Assembly (NCBI RefSeq): GCF_002261225.1
Contig: NZ_NEVM01000005.1
Coordinates: 2,294,001-2,358,000 of the forward strand
DNA from: Bordetella genomosp. 10
Lineage (GTDB): Bacteria; Pseudomonadota; Gammaproteobacteria; Burkholderiales; Burkholderiaceae_B
Direction: 5' to 3'
DNA: 64,000 bases
Shown here: positions 43,090 through 52,212 of the stretch, in pieces
Layout: each line of letters begins with the position of its first letter
Position numbering within the stretch: position 1 is the stretch's first letter
Notes under the pieces: model-generated
The model's database searches: none
The model's input: only the letters and a program-made list of their open reading frames with translations
Told to the model about the DNA's origin: nothing
Position numbers and translations under genes: made by a program

Positions 43090-44352
43090 TCAGGATGCGG
43101 CGGCGTCGCCGCCATCGCGCGCGCCGCGCCACAGGCCCTCGCGCAGGCCGTCGACCCGGTGCCGGTGCTGCTTCAGCCAGCCGGGCACGGCGCTGCCGGC
43201 CATGGGACGGGCGATGAAATATCCCTGCCCCACCATGCAGCCCAGTTCGCGCAGCAACTGCCAGTCCTCTTCGTTCTCGATGCCCTCGGCGGTCGACACC
43301 AGTCCCATCTGCTGCGCCATGTCGATGGCCGCCTTGAGGATCACGCGCAGATTCTTGCGCTTGATGGCGCCGTGCACGAAGCTGCGGTCTATCTTCAATT
43401 CGGTGAAGGGAATGCGCGCCAGTTGCTGCATGGACGAGAAGCCGGTGCCGTAGTCGTCGATGGACAAGCCGAAGCCGCGCAAGCGCAGCCGCGCCAGCAG
43501 CCCCCGCGCGTGGCCGCCCGGATCGACCAGCGAGCTTTCGGTGATTTCGAAACTCACCTGTTCCGTCGGCACGTGAAAGCGGTGCACCACGGCCATGATG
43601 TCGCGCGCCAGCCCCGGCCAATCCAGCAGCAGCGGCGAGAGATTGATCGACAGCGTCAGGCGCAGGCCGCGGCTGTTCCAACTGGCGGCCTGGGTCAGGG
43701 CCTGCTCCATCACCGTGAAGGTCAGCGGCTGGATCAGGCCATACTGCTCCGCCAAGGGAATGAAGCGCGCCGGCGACACCTCGCCCAACTGGGGATGGCG
43801 CCAGCGGGCCAGCGCCTCCACGCCGCGCACCAGGCCGGTATTCATGTCGACCTTGGGCTGGTACTCCACGTGGATCTGGCCCTGGGCCAGGGCCGCCTCC
43901 AGCATCTCGGGCGGAATCGGCGCCGCCTCGCCGGCCAGGACGCCGCGGCGCGGACGCGCCAGTACGCCGTGCGCGTCCAGCGCATGGCTCAGGGCTTCCC
44001 GCGTGACGGGCTTCTCCAGGCCGGCCAGCACGTTGAAGCCCATGTCCAGGGCGATGGCGACCACGGAATCGATCATCGCGCTTTCGCGGCCGGAGGCGAT
44101 GACCAGGTCGGCCTGGACGTTGCGGATGCGCAGTTGCTCGATCAGTTCGACGCCGTCCATGCCGCGCATTTCGATGTCGACCACGATGACCTGGGGCAAG
44201 GGCCGCGCGGCGTCGAGCACGGCCAGCGCTTCCTCGCCGTCGCGGGCCTCGTGGACGGAGGCGATGCCCAGCTCGCGGCACAGCGCCACCGTATGGCGGC
44301 GCTGGGACGGACTGTCCTCGACCACGAGGATGGAGCGCAGCGTAGGCAACAT
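43090..44352 (-). CDS. Response regulator with EAL (c-di-GMP phosphodiesterase) domain
   Basis: A 420-residue protein. The receiver at about 5-125 has Asp in VVDIEMRGMDG. The EAL domain at about 145-395 has an intact GVEALARW, FEITESSL, IDDYGTGFSS, KIDRSFV and STAEGIENEEDW. These residues are those needed for phosphodiesterase activity, so it is likely active and controlled by phosphorylation. Lying inside the chemotaxis operon, it would link CheA signalling to cyclic-di-GMP levels. Such a gene is not part of the standard operon. Confidence 0.9.
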   Translation of the reverse strand: MLPTLRSILVVEDSPSQRRHTVALCRELGIASVHEARDGEEALAVLDAARPLPQVIVVDIEMRGMDGVELIEQLRIRNVQADLVIASGRESAMIDSVVAIALDMGFNVLAGLEKPVTREALSHALDAHGVLARPRRGVLAGEAAPIPPEMLEAALAQGQIHVEYQPKVDMNTGLVRGVEALARWRHPQLGEVSPARFIPLAEQYGLIQPLTFTVMEQALTQAASWNSRGLRLTLSINLSPLLLDWPGLARDIMAVVHRFHVPTEQVSFEITESSLVDPGGHARGLLARLRLRGFGLSIDDYGTGFSSMQQLARIPFTELKIDRSFVHGAIKRKNLRVILKAAIDMAQQMGLVSTAEGIENEEDWQLLRELGCMVGQGYFIARPMAGSAVPGWLKQHRHRVDGLREGLWRGARDGGDAAAS

Positions 44353-44365
44353 GCTCTCGGCCCGA

Positions 44366-44947
44366 TCAACCCGCCGTCGTCGACGGATCGCGCGGCAGCA
44401 GGGACTGGGCCTGGTGCGCGCCGCCCGGCAGGGCGGCGGCCTCGGCCAGCGTCGCGGCGTCGGGCAAGGCCTCCAGGGCCAATATCCGCCCCACCGCCAG
44501 CAGGATGACGAAGCGGCCGCGCACCTTGCCCACGCCGGCGATGAAATCGCTGCGCACGCCGGCGCCGAACAGGGGCGGCGGCTCGATGTCGGCGGCGGCG
44601 ATATCCAGCACCTCGCTGACCGTGTCCACCACGACGCCCGCCACCTGGCGGCCGCCCTCGGGCTCGTCGACCTCGACGATGACGATGCACGTGCGCTTGG
44701 TCACGGGCGCCGCCGCGCGGCCGAAGCGCGCCTGCAGGTCGATGACCGGCACCACGGCGCCGCGCAGGTTGATCACGCCGCGGATGGAGGGCGGCATCAT
44801 CGGCACCACGGTCAGGTCGTGGTACTCGATGATTTCCTTGATCGACAGGATGCCGATGGCGAACATTTCGCCGCCCAGCATGAAGGTCAGGTATTGCGAT
44901 GACTCCGCCGGTGACGCCGGCGTGCCCGCCAGGGACAGCTCATTCAT
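44366..44947 (-). CDS. cheW: Chemotaxis adaptor CheW
   Basis: A 193-residue CheW-domain protein (YLTFMLGGEMFAIGILSIKE; RGVINLRGAVVPVIDLQARFG). It bridges receptors and CheA. It is about 30 residues longer than E. coli CheW because of a C-terminal alanine-rich tail. It is in the operon 15 bp after the chemoreceptor gene. Confidence 0.94.
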   Translation of the reverse strand: MNELSLAGTPASPAESSQYLTFMLGGEMFAIGILSIKEIIEYHDLTVVPMMPPSIRGVINLRGAVVPVIDLQARFGRAAAPVTKRTCIVIVEVDEPEGGRQVAGVVVDTVSEVLDIAAADIEPPPLFGAGVRSDFIAGVGKVRGRFVILLAVGRILALEALPDAATLAEAAALPGGAHQAQSLLPRDPSTTAG

Positions 44948-44962
44948 GACAGCCCTCCGCGA

Positions 44963-46630
44963 TCAATAGCGGCCGAACTGCGACTCGTCCGGCACGTCGA
45001 CGCCGGCAAACGCCAGCGTGGCGCCGGCATCGGCCTCCAGCGCGTCGCGCGCCGGCTTCGGCGCCGCGCCGCGCTTGACCGCCGTCGCCGCCTTGTGGCG
45101 CGCCTGGGGCGCGCCGGCGGCCCGACCGCTGAGCTTGAAGAAGGCCATGGCCTGCTGCAGTTGTTCGGCCTGCGAGCTCATTTCCTCGGCGGTCGCCGCC
45201 AGTTCCTCGGAACTGGAGGCGTTCTGCTGCGTGGTCTGGCTCAATTGGCCGACCGCCGCGTTGATCTGGCTCACGCCGGAGGACTGTTCCTCGGACGCCG
45301 CCGTGATCTCCTGCACCAGGTCGGAGGTCTTGCGGATGTTCGGCACCATCTGCTCCAGCAGGCGGCCGGCGCGCTCGGCCAGGTCCACGCTGGAACCGGC
45401 GACGTCGCCGATCTCCTGCGCCGCCACCTGGCTGCGCTCGGCCAGCTTGCGCACTTCGGCGGCCACGACGGCGAAGCCCTTGCCGTGCTCGCCGGCGCGC
45501 GCCGCCTCGATGGCCGCGTTCAGGGCCAGCAGATTGGTCTGGTAGGCGATGTCGTCGATGATGCCGATCTTCTGGGCGATCTGCTTCATGGCCGTCACGG
45601 TGGAAGCCACGGCCTCGCCGCCCTCGGCCGCCTCGGCCGCGGCCTTGGTGGCCATGCCGTCGGTGACCTTGGCGTTCTCGGTGTTCTGGGCGATGGAGGC
45701 GGTCATCTGCTCGATGGAGGCGCTGGTCTCCTCCACGCCGGCCGCCTGCTCGCTGGAGGCCTGGCTGAGCGATTGCGCGGTGGCGCTGACTTCCTCGGAG
45801 GCGCCGGCCAGCGCCTCGGCGCTGCTGTTGACCTCGGTCACCACCTGCGACAGGCGGCCGACCATGTTCTTGACCGCCCACATCATGCTGGAGGAATCGT
45901 TCTTGCGGGTGCGCACGTCCACCGACAGGTCGCCCTCGGCCACCTGCTTGAGGATGCCGGCCGCGTAGCCCGGCTCGCCGCCCAGCAGCTTGATCAGGCC
46001 GCGCGTGATGAACAGGGCGATCAGGATGGCCAGGACGACCGCCGCGACGGCCATGCTCAGGACCAGCATGCGGGTCTCGGCGTACATCGCGTCGCCTTCG
46101 GCATTGGTCTGGTCCATCAACTGGACCTGGCGGGCGAGCAAGGCGCGCAGTGCGTTCTCGGACGCCGTGTTGGCGGCCAGCACGTTGCTCTTCAGGAACG
46201 CCGCGGCGGCTTCCTTGTCCTGCGCGTACAGCGCCATGAAACGCTCCACGTTCTGGTCCACGCCGCGGCGCATGTCCTGGGCGTTCTTCACCAGCTTGGC
46301 CGCGTCCTCGTCGACGATGGCCTTCTGCAGCTTTTCCATGTTGGCCTGGCTGACGCTCATGTTTTCGGCCAGGCGCTTCTTCTGGGCCTCCAGCTCCGCG
46401 GCGTCGGTCGCCAGCAGCATGCCGCGCAGCACGCGGCCGTCGTCGATGGTGCGCTGCACGTTCTCGTTGAGCATGGCGATCTTGGGATAACGGTCCAGCG
46501 TCACGATGGCCAGGCCGTCCTTGATCTTCTCCAGCCGATGCAGGCTGAGGATCGAAATGGCCACGAGCAGGATGATCACCACCCCGAATCCCAACGCCAA
46601 CCGCGTGGCGACTTTCATATTCCCGAACAT
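44963..46630 (-). CDS. Methyl-accepting chemotaxis protein (4HB-HAMP-MA)
   Basis: A 555-residue receptor. TM1 at about 10-30 ([16 protein letters not shown]), a periplasmic four-helix-bundle at 35-190, TM2 at about 192-214, HAMP, then the signalling hairpin with its tip [20 protein letters not shown]. It lacks a C-terminal NWxxF pentapeptide. Upstream is CheA (58-bp gap) and downstream CheW. It is the main transmembrane sensor of this system; the ligand is unknown. Confidence 0.93.
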   Translation of the reverse strand: MFGNMKVATRLALGFGVVIILLVAISILSLHRLEKIKDGLAIVTLDRYPKIAMLNENVQRTIDDGRVLRGMLLATDAAELEAQKKRLAENMSVSQANMEKLQKAIVDEDAAKLVKNAQDMRRGVDQNVERFMALYAQDKEAAAAFLKSNVLAANTASENALRALLARQVQLMDQTNAEGDAMYAETRMLVLSMAVAAVVLAILIALFITRGLIKLLGGEPGYAAGILKQVAEGDLSVDVRTRKNDSSSMMWAVKNMVGRLSQVVTEVNSSAEALAGASEEVSATAQSLSQASSEQAAGVEETSASIEQMTASIAQNTENAKVTDGMATKAAAEAAEGGEAVASTVTAMKQIAQKIGIIDDIAYQTNLLALNAAIEAARAGEHGKGFAVVAAEVRKLAERSQVAAQEIGDVAGSSVDLAERAGRLLEQMVPNIRKTSDLVQEITAASEEQSSGVSQINAAVGQLSQTTQQNASSSEELAATAEEMSSQAEQLQQAMAFFKLSGRAAGAPQARHKAATAVKRGAAPKPARDALEADAGATLAFAGVDVPDESQFGRY

Positions 46631-46688
46631 TGCCGTACTCCTAGATCTGAATTATTCGCCAACGGCCGGCCCGCGCCGGTCGCTGGCG

Positions 46689-48920
46689 TCATGCGGTTAA
46701 CCGGGCGACCCCGGCGGGTGTGGGATGCCTTGCCTGTTCCATCAGGGCCGGCACGTCCAGGATCAGCGCGACTTCGCCGCTGCCCAGGATGCTCGACCCG
46801 CTGATACCGCGCGCGCCGGCGAAGATGCGCGCCAGCGGCTTGATGACGGCCTGCGTTTCGCCCAGCAGGGTGTCGACCACCAGGCCGCAACGCTGGGCGC
46901 CGTGGCGCACGACCACGATGTTCTCGCGCGCGCCGGCCTGTCCGGGCAGCGCGAACATCTCGCGCAGGCGGATGAAGGGCAGCACCTGCCCGCGCAGGTC
47001 CGTATAGCTGTTGCCCTCGACCGCGCTGTACGCCACGCACTCGTCCACCATGTCCAGCGGCAGGACGAAGCGCGAACGCCCGACGCCCACCTGGAAGCCG
47101 TCGATGATGGCCAGCGTCAACGGCAGGCGCACGGTGACCAGCGTGCCGGCGCCCGGCCGGCTGGTGACGTCGACGCTGCCGCGCAGCGCCTCGATATTGC
47201 GCTTGACCACGTCCATGCCGACGCCCCGTCCCGACAGGTCGGTCACGGCGGCGGCGGTCGAGAAGCCGGGCTCGAAGATCAGGTGGAACACTTCGCTGTC
47301 GGACAGGACCTGGCCGGGCTCGACGATGCCGCGCTCCACCGCCTTGGCGAAGATGCGCTCGCGGTCCAGGCCGCCGCCGTCGTCGCGCACCTCGATGACG
47401 ATATGGCCCGACTCGTGGCGCGCGTCCAGCGTGATCGTGCCGTGCGCGGGCTTGCCGGCCGCCACCCGGACGTCGGCCGGCTCGATGCCGTGGTCCATGG
47501 CGTTGCGCACCAGGTGCGTGAGCGGATCGCCGATCTTCTCCACCACCGTCTTGTCCAGCTCGGTGTCCTCGCCGCTGATCGCCAGCTCGATGCGCTTGCC
47601 CAGCGTGCGGGCCACGTCGTGTACGACGCGGCGGAAACGGTTGAAGGTGGCGCCGATGCGGACCATTCGCAGTTGCAGCGTGCTGTCGCGCACCGCCTCG
47701 ACCAGGTCCGCCACCTGCGACGCGTACTCCTGCGCCTCGGCATTGCCCGTGCGCGCCGCCGCCAGGCTGGCGCCGGCCGAGGCCGTGATCAGCTCGCCCA
47801 CCAGGTTGATCAGGTGATCGAGCTTGTCCGCGTCGACGCGCACCGAACGGCTGTCGCCGCCCACCTTCTTTTCCTTGGCCTGCCGCTGCCGGTCCAGCGC
47901 GGCCGCCACGACCGGCGGCGCCACCGCCTGCTGCTGCACCAGGATCCGGCCCAGGGGCTCGGCGTTATTGTCCTGGCGCTGCAGGCGCAGCGCCTCGTCC
48001 AGCTCGCGCTGCGTCAGGGTGCCGCAGTGCATCAGCATCTCGCCCAGCATGGCCGGCTCCTCGCCCAGCGCCTGGAGCATCTCCACGTAGGCGGAAATGC
48101 GGCTGTTGGGAGGAATGATGCGGATGCTGCAATCGTCGATGACGAATTCGAAGGTGCCTTCGATGGTGGCCTTGTCGGCCGGGCTGTCCAGGCCGATCTC
48201 GAAGCCCAGGTAGCAGGCCTCCGGGTCCATGTCGTCCAGGGCGGGCAGGCGCCCCGTCTGGCAGGCCACGCCGGTGATGCGGCCGAGCCGCTGCAGGTAG
48301 CGGAGGAAGGACAAGGGATCCATGCCGTTGCGCAGCACGCCCTCGTGGAAACGCAGGGAGATGTGCCAGTGGTCGGCATGGGGACCGACCGCGCCGGCAT
48401 CGTCGGCATCGCCCGCGGCGCTGGACGCAGCCAGCGCGTCGACCGTCGCCACGGCGAAACCGCCGGCCGCGCCCGAAGCGGCGGCGCCGTTCATGCCGTT
48501 CGCACCATTCGCACCATTCCCGCCGCGCAGATAAGCCACCAGCCGCTCGCCCAGCATCGCGCCCTCGGCCCGCAACTCGGCTTCGTCCTCGTCCTGCCGC
48601 CGGTCGCCGGCGACGCCGTCGACGAGGCGGCCGATGTAGTCGTTGCATCCCAGCATCAGCGCCACCATGTCGGCGTCGATGGCCAGGGCGCCTTCGCGCA
48701 CCCGGTCCAGCACGCTCTCGACGTCGTGCGTGAACTCCACGATGGCGTCGATGCCGAACAGCCCGGCCGATCCCTTGATGGTGTGGGCGGCGCGGAAAAT
48801 CGCGTTGATCGCGGGGCCGCGGTCGGCCTCATCCTGCACCGTCAGCAGGGCTTCCTCCATTTCCGCCAGCAGCTCGCGGCTTTCGGTGATGAAGGTTTGC
48901 AGGGCCTGATCCAGATCCAT
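46689..48920 (-). CDS. cheA: Chemotaxis histidine kinase CheA
   Basis: A 743-residue CheA. The HPt domain has phospho-His46 in FRAAHTIKGSAG. A linker with a small Asn-Gly-Ala repeat lies near residue 135-145, and a second insert at about 180-340 has no HPt motif. The dimerisation and ATPase domains contain DKLDHLINLVGELI, HLVRNAMDHGIE, VRDDGGGLD and GRGVGMDVV. The C-terminal CheW-like domain ends with the sequence GLVVDTLLGETQAVIKPL. There is no P2 CheY-binding motif that I can identify. It phosphorylates CheY, CheB and probably the EAL regulator. Confidence 0.94.
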   Translation of the reverse strand: MDLDQALQTFITESRELLAEMEEALLTVQDEADRGPAINAIFRAAHTIKGSAGLFGIDAIVEFTHDVESVLDRVREGALAIDADMVALMLGCNDYIGRLVDGVAGDRRQDEDEAELRAEGAMLGERLVAYLRGGNGANGANGMNGAAASGAAGGFAVATVDALAASSAAGDADDAGAVGPHADHWHISLRFHEGVLRNGMDPLSFLRYLQRLGRITGVACQTGRLPALDDMDPEACYLGFEIGLDSPADKATIEGTFEFVIDDCSIRIIPPNSRISAYVEMLQALGEEPAMLGEMLMHCGTLTQRELDEALRLQRQDNNAEPLGRILVQQQAVAPPVVAAALDRQRQAKEKKVGGDSRSVRVDADKLDHLINLVGELITASAGASLAAARTGNAEAQEYASQVADLVEAVRDSTLQLRMVRIGATFNRFRRVVHDVARTLGKRIELAISGEDTELDKTVVEKIGDPLTHLVRNAMDHGIEPADVRVAAGKPAHGTITLDARHESGHIVIEVRDDGGGLDRERIFAKAVERGIVEPGQVLSDSEVFHLIFEPGFSTAAAVTDLSGRGVGMDVVKRNIEALRGSVDVTSRPGAGTLVTVRLPLTLAIIDGFQVGVGRSRFVLPLDMVDECVAYSAVEGNSYTDLRGQVLPFIRLREMFALPGQAGARENIVVVRHGAQRCGLVVDTLLGETQAVIKPLARIFAGARGISGSSILGSGEVALILDVPALMEQARHPTPAGVARLTA

Positions 48921-48923
48921 GTC

Positions 48924-49265
48924 TCACTCCGTGGGCTGTGCCGCCGCGGCCAGCCCGCTATCGGTGTCGTGGTCGCAGGCCACCGCCTGCGTCAGCACGC
49001 CGTCCAGGCCGAGCAGGGCGACGACCTCGCGCAGCGGCGCGGCCAATCCGCCCAACCGCAATTCACGCTGCCGCGCGTGGGCCAGGGCGCGCGCCGCCAG
49101 CAGCAACTGCACGCCGGCGGTGTCGAGCTCGGTGACGCCGCCCAGGTCGACGCACAGCGGCGCCGGCGCCGCGTCGGGCGCCAGGGCCTGCGACAGGCGC
49201 TGGCGCACTTCCTGCGCCGTATAGATGGTGAGCTCGCCGTCCAGGCGCAGCGTTTGCGCGTCCAT
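48924..49265 (-). CDS. STAS-domain protein (anti-sigma antagonist-like)
   Basis: A 113-residue STAS domain (LDGELTIYTAQEVRQRLSQA; VDLGGVTELDTAGVQLL), with the usual phosphorylatable position in LDTAGVQ occupied by Thr/Ala, not a clear Ser. Its start overlaps the CheY stop by one base (TAATG), so the two are coupled. STAS proteins occur in some accessory chemotaxis operons, such as the third system of Vibrio, where the role is not settled. CheA begins 3 bp after its stop. Confidence 0.85.
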   Translation of the reverse strand: MDAQTLRLDGELTIYTAQEVRQRLSQALAPDAAPAPLCVDLGGVTELDTAGVQLLLAARALAHARQRELRLGGLAAPLREVVALLGLDGVLTQAVACDHDTDSGLAAAAQPTE

Positions 49266-49633
49266 TACGGCAGCACCAGTTTTTCCACGGCGCCCAGCAA
49301 CTGGGCCGGCTGGAAGGGCTTGACCACCCAGGCCTTGGCGCCGGCCTGCTGGCCTTCGCGCTTCTTCTCTTCCTGGCTTTCGGTGGTGAGCATGATGACC
49401 GGCGTAAAACGATAGGCCGGCAACTGCTTCACGCTCTTGAGAAACGTGATGCCGTCCATGTTCGGCATGTTGACGTCGCTGATGATCAGGTGGACCTTCT
49501 GGCCGGTGAGCTTGGCCAGCGCGTCCTGGCCGTCGCGGCCCTCGATGACGTCATAGCCGGCGCCGCGCAAGGCGATGCCCACCACCTGGCGCACCGAGGC
49601 CGAGTCGTCGACGATAAGTATGGTCTTGGGCAT
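49265..49633 (-). CDS. cheY: CheY-like response regulator
   Basis: A 122-residue single receiver. The acidic pocket is IVDDSASVR, the phosphoacceptor Asp is in ISDVNMPNMDG, and Thr and Lys are in LTTESQ and WVVKPFQPAQLL. Its place before STAS and CheA makes it the phosphorylation target of this CheA. Whether it acts on a flagellar motor or another output is unknown. Confidence 0.92.
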   Translation of the reverse strand: MPKTILIVDDSASVRQVVGIALRGAGYDVIEGRDGQDALAKLTGQKVHLIISDVNMPNMDGITFLKSVKQLPAYRFTPVIMLTTESQEEKKREGQQAGAKAWVVKPFQPAQLLGAVEKLVLP

Positions 49634-49642
49634 GCTGCGTCC

Positions 49643-50782
49643 TCAGAAGAAAGTGATGTCGTCGCCCGCGGGCGCAGGCTGGGCGGCGGCGCCGCGGTGC
49701 AATTCGCGTTCGCCCGCCATGGCGTAGGTCTTTTCCAGTTCCTGGAGCAGGCCGTCGGCGGCCAGCGGCACCAGTTCGCCGGCGTCCTCGCATTCGCGGC
49801 GGTGGTCCCGCAAGACGCCCGGCAGGCGTTCGATATTGGTCACGACGTGCGCCATGACCTGGCTGACCCGGTCCTGGAACTGCAGTTGCACCAGCGCTTC
49901 GTTGACCTCGGTCTGGATGCCCTGGCTCTCTTCGCGCAACCGGTCGGCGGTGTCCGTCAGGCCGTCGGCGAAGGCCTGGAAGCCTTCGAGCACTTGCTGG
50001 ATGGCGGTTTCGGAAGCGGCGATCGCTTCCTGCTCGCGGCGGGTGGTCTGCTCGGCGGCGGTGCAGGTCTGCAGGATGGCCGCGCCGATCAATTCGATTT
50101 TTTCCGCGATGCGGGCGCCGGTCTCGCCGGACTGCTTGGACAGCGCCCGGACTTCCTGCGCGACCGTGGCGAAGCCGCGGCCCAGGCTGCCCGCATGGGC
50201 CGCCTCGATGGTGGCGTTGATGGCCAGCAGATTGGTCTGCTGGGTGACCATGGCGATGGCCTGGACCATGCCCTGGAGTTCGTCGACGAAGCCTTGCAGG
50301 CCATGGACCTTGGCCAGCATGTCGGCCTTGGTCTGCATGCCGTCGCGCAGCAGTTGCAGCACGCCGTCCAGTTGTTGCCGGCTGCGCGCGGAGACGGCGG
50401 CGGCCGAGCGGTCGCCGCTGCCGCCGTTGTCCATGGAGAGCCTTAGCGTCTGGTCCAGGCGCACGGATATCTCACCGAACCGCATGCTCAGCGCCGTGAC
50501 CGCGTCTTCCATCTGGCCGCGGGACGATTCGATCTGGCGCGCCCACACGGGCGCCACGTCCGCGCCGAAGCTTTCCAGGCTGGCCAGGTGGCGCTGCACG
50601 GCGCCGTCATCGGCGTCCTCGACGCGGCCGCGCCAGGCCGCCGCGATGCCCAGGGCGGCCAGCACGGCTCCGACGGCGCAACCCCAGGTGGACCAGGCGG
50701 AAAAGGCCGCGGTGGCCACGCCTCCCGCCAGACCCAGGAACGTCGCGATCCCGCGTTTCCAAAAATGCCGTACCCAATTCAT
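49643..50782 (-). CDS. Methyl-accepting chemotaxis-type protein with short membrane anchor
   Basis: A 379-residue MCP-like protein. Two closely spaced membrane helices (about 12-50, [20 protein letters not shown]) have little or no periplasmic domain between them. A cytoplasmic coiled coil follows, with the signalling tip [16 protein letters not shown]. No HAMP is evident. It may sense cytoplasmic or membrane state rather than external ligands. It is the first gene of the ten-gene chemotaxis operon. Confidence 0.88.
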   Translation of the reverse strand: MNWVRHFWKRGIATFLGLAGGVATAAFSAWSTWGCAVGAVLAALGIAAAWRGRVEDADDGAVQRHLASLESFGADVAPVWARQIESSRGQMEDAVTALSMRFGEISVRLDQTLRLSMDNGGSGDRSAAAVSARSRQQLDGVLQLLRDGMQTKADMLAKVHGLQGFVDELQGMVQAIAMVTQQTNLLAINATIEAAHAGSLGRGFATVAQEVRALSKQSGETGARIAEKIELIGAAILQTCTAAEQTTRREQEAIAASETAIQQVLEGFQAFADGLTDTADRLREESQGIQTEVNEALVQLQFQDRVSQVMAHVVTNIERLPGVLRDHRRECEDAGELVPLAADGLLQELEKTYAMAGERELHRGAAAQPAPAGDDITFF

Positions 50783-51123
50783 CGATCAGCCCTTGAACCT
50801 TTGCCGGCTTCCCCCGCTGCGACGGCGGATCCTCGACAGGTCTATCCATCAACGCTCCGACACACGCCGGCGCGGAAACCGCCGGCCGGCCCAGTGGAGC
50901 GTTGTCGCCTGGGCCGTCCCGCAGGAAAAAAACCTTGCGGACAACCTGGACAACGGCAGTCAGGCATCCCATCAATATGGTCAGATCGGCCAATCATGGG
51001 CACTTTGGCGGCCAACCGTGTTAGTTTTACATTAAGGGACACATTTACTGACATATAAAACGTCGGTTCTGGCTATTTTTCGTTCTTGTTTGTTACGCGC
51101 TGCTTATTCCACGCTGTTTTTCG
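50783..51123. promoter_or_regulatory. Divergent promoter region of the chemotaxis operon and AraC gene
   Basis: 341 bp without a supported gene. The part at 51015-51120 is AT-rich for this genome and likely carries the AraC promoter. A weak flagellar-sigma-like match facing the chemotaxis genes was seen but spacing is wrong, so no promoter is called. Confidence 0.4.
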
Positions 51124-52212
51124 ATGCCCTTCCCCATACGCCGCGCGCTGCTGTCCCCCGGCCTTCCCGGCACGGAATCCGCCGAAATCCCGCCAGTGAC
51201 CTTGCGCCAACTGGCGGCCGAGGCCCTGCGCGGCGGGCACGATCCGGCGCTGCTGTGCGAGGGCGCCGGTTTCCAGCCGGAAGACCTGTTCGACCCCGAC
51301 TACCGCGTCTCGGACCATCAATACGCCCATGTCGTGCGGCGCGGGCTGCGCCTGCTGGGCCGTCCGGCGCTGGGCCGTCCGGCGCTGGGCCTGGAACTGG
51401 GAGCCGCGGTCAACCCGGTGTCCTGGGGGCTGGTCGCCCTGGGTTTCATGAGTTGCGGCCATTCGCGCGAGCTGCTGGATTTCGCCGTCGAACACCAGCA
51501 CGACCACGGCCGCCTGCTGTTCATGCACGGCGAGGAACTGCCGCAGGCCTGGTGCCTGGGGGCGCACGCCCATTTCGGCGACCGCGAAATCGGCGGCTTC
51601 GTGGTCGATCATTTCTTCGCCGCCTTCGTGCAGGTCTGCCGCCAGGTGGTGGGCGACCTCTTCAATCCGCGCATGGTCGAACTGGCCAGCGAGCGGCCGC
51701 CTTACGGCGCCGCCTACGAGAACGTGTTCCGCTGCCCGGTGCGCTTCGGGGCGGCGCAGAACCGCCTGCACTTCCCGCGCGAGCCCTATGCCGTGCGCAG
51801 CGCGGACCCGGTGGTGCTGGCGCAGGTGCGGCGCGACCTGGCGGCGCGGGAGAGCCGGGAAGGCCGGCGGCCCGTGCCTTCGGCGCTGCATGCCATGGTG
51901 GCGCAGGCCATCCGCCGCGACCTGGCCTATCCCCTGTCGCTGGGCGCCATCGCGGCCAGCCTGCACACCAGCGAACGCACCTTGCGTCGGCGGCTGGAGG
52001 AACAGGGCCTGACCTATGCCAGGCTGCTGGAAGAAGAAAGACGCGCCCGGGCCTTGACGCTGCTGGCGCAATCGTCGCGCAGCGTGCAGCAGATCGCCGC
52101 GGAATGCGGCTACACCAATGCGCGCACCTTGCAGCGCGCGGTGCAGCGCTGGACCGGCCATTCGCCGACCGGCTTGCGGCGCCTGAGCCAGGCGCAGGGC
52201 TGGCAGCCCTAG
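51124..52212 (+). CDS. AraC-family regulator with N-terminal Arabinose_bd-type domain
   Basis: A 362-residue regulator of the OruR/ArgR-like AraC group. An N-terminal sensor domain (about 25-220; VNPVSWGLVALGFMSCGHSR) precedes a C-terminal AraC double HTH (about 265-355; LSLGAIAASLHTSERTLRRRLEE and QIAAECGYTNARTLQRAVQRWTG). A 15-bp tandem duplication gives the residues RPALGRPALG near residue 80. Divergent from the chemotaxis operon and convergent with the FAD oxidase gene, it may control either. Confidence 0.88.
   Translation: MPFPIRRALLSPGLPGTESAEIPPVTLRQLAAEALRGGHDPALLCEGAGFQPEDLFDPDYRVSDHQYAHVVRRGLRLLGRPALGRPALGLELGAAVNPVSWGLVALGFMSCGHSRELLDFAVEHQHDHGRLLFMHGEELPQAWCLGAHAHFGDREIGGFVVDHFFAAFVQVCRQVVGDLFNPRMVELASERPPYGAAYENVFRCPVRFGAAQNRLHFPREPYAVRSADPVVLAQVRRDLAARESREGRRPVPSALHAMVAQAIRRDLAYPLSLGAIAASLHTSERTLRRRLEEQGLTYARLLEEERRARALTLLAQSSRSVQQIAAECGYTNARTLQRAVQRWTGHSPTGLRRLSQAQGWQP
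51358..51387. repeat. 15-bp tandem duplication in the AraC gene
   Basis: Two exact copies of GGCCGTCCGGCGCTG at 51358-51372 and 51373-51387 keep the frame and add five residues (GRPAL) to the regulator. Confidence 0.9.

Noticed and set aside
46725..49415. Plus-strand open frame of about 896 codons opposite cheA
   Set aside because: It is antisense to cheA, STAS and cheY with no domain signal; a GC shadow.
50983..51007. Flagellar sigma-28-like promoter facing the chemotaxis operon
   Set aside because: Half-sites match only about 5 of 8 and 6 of 8, and the spacer is 9 instead of 11 bp.
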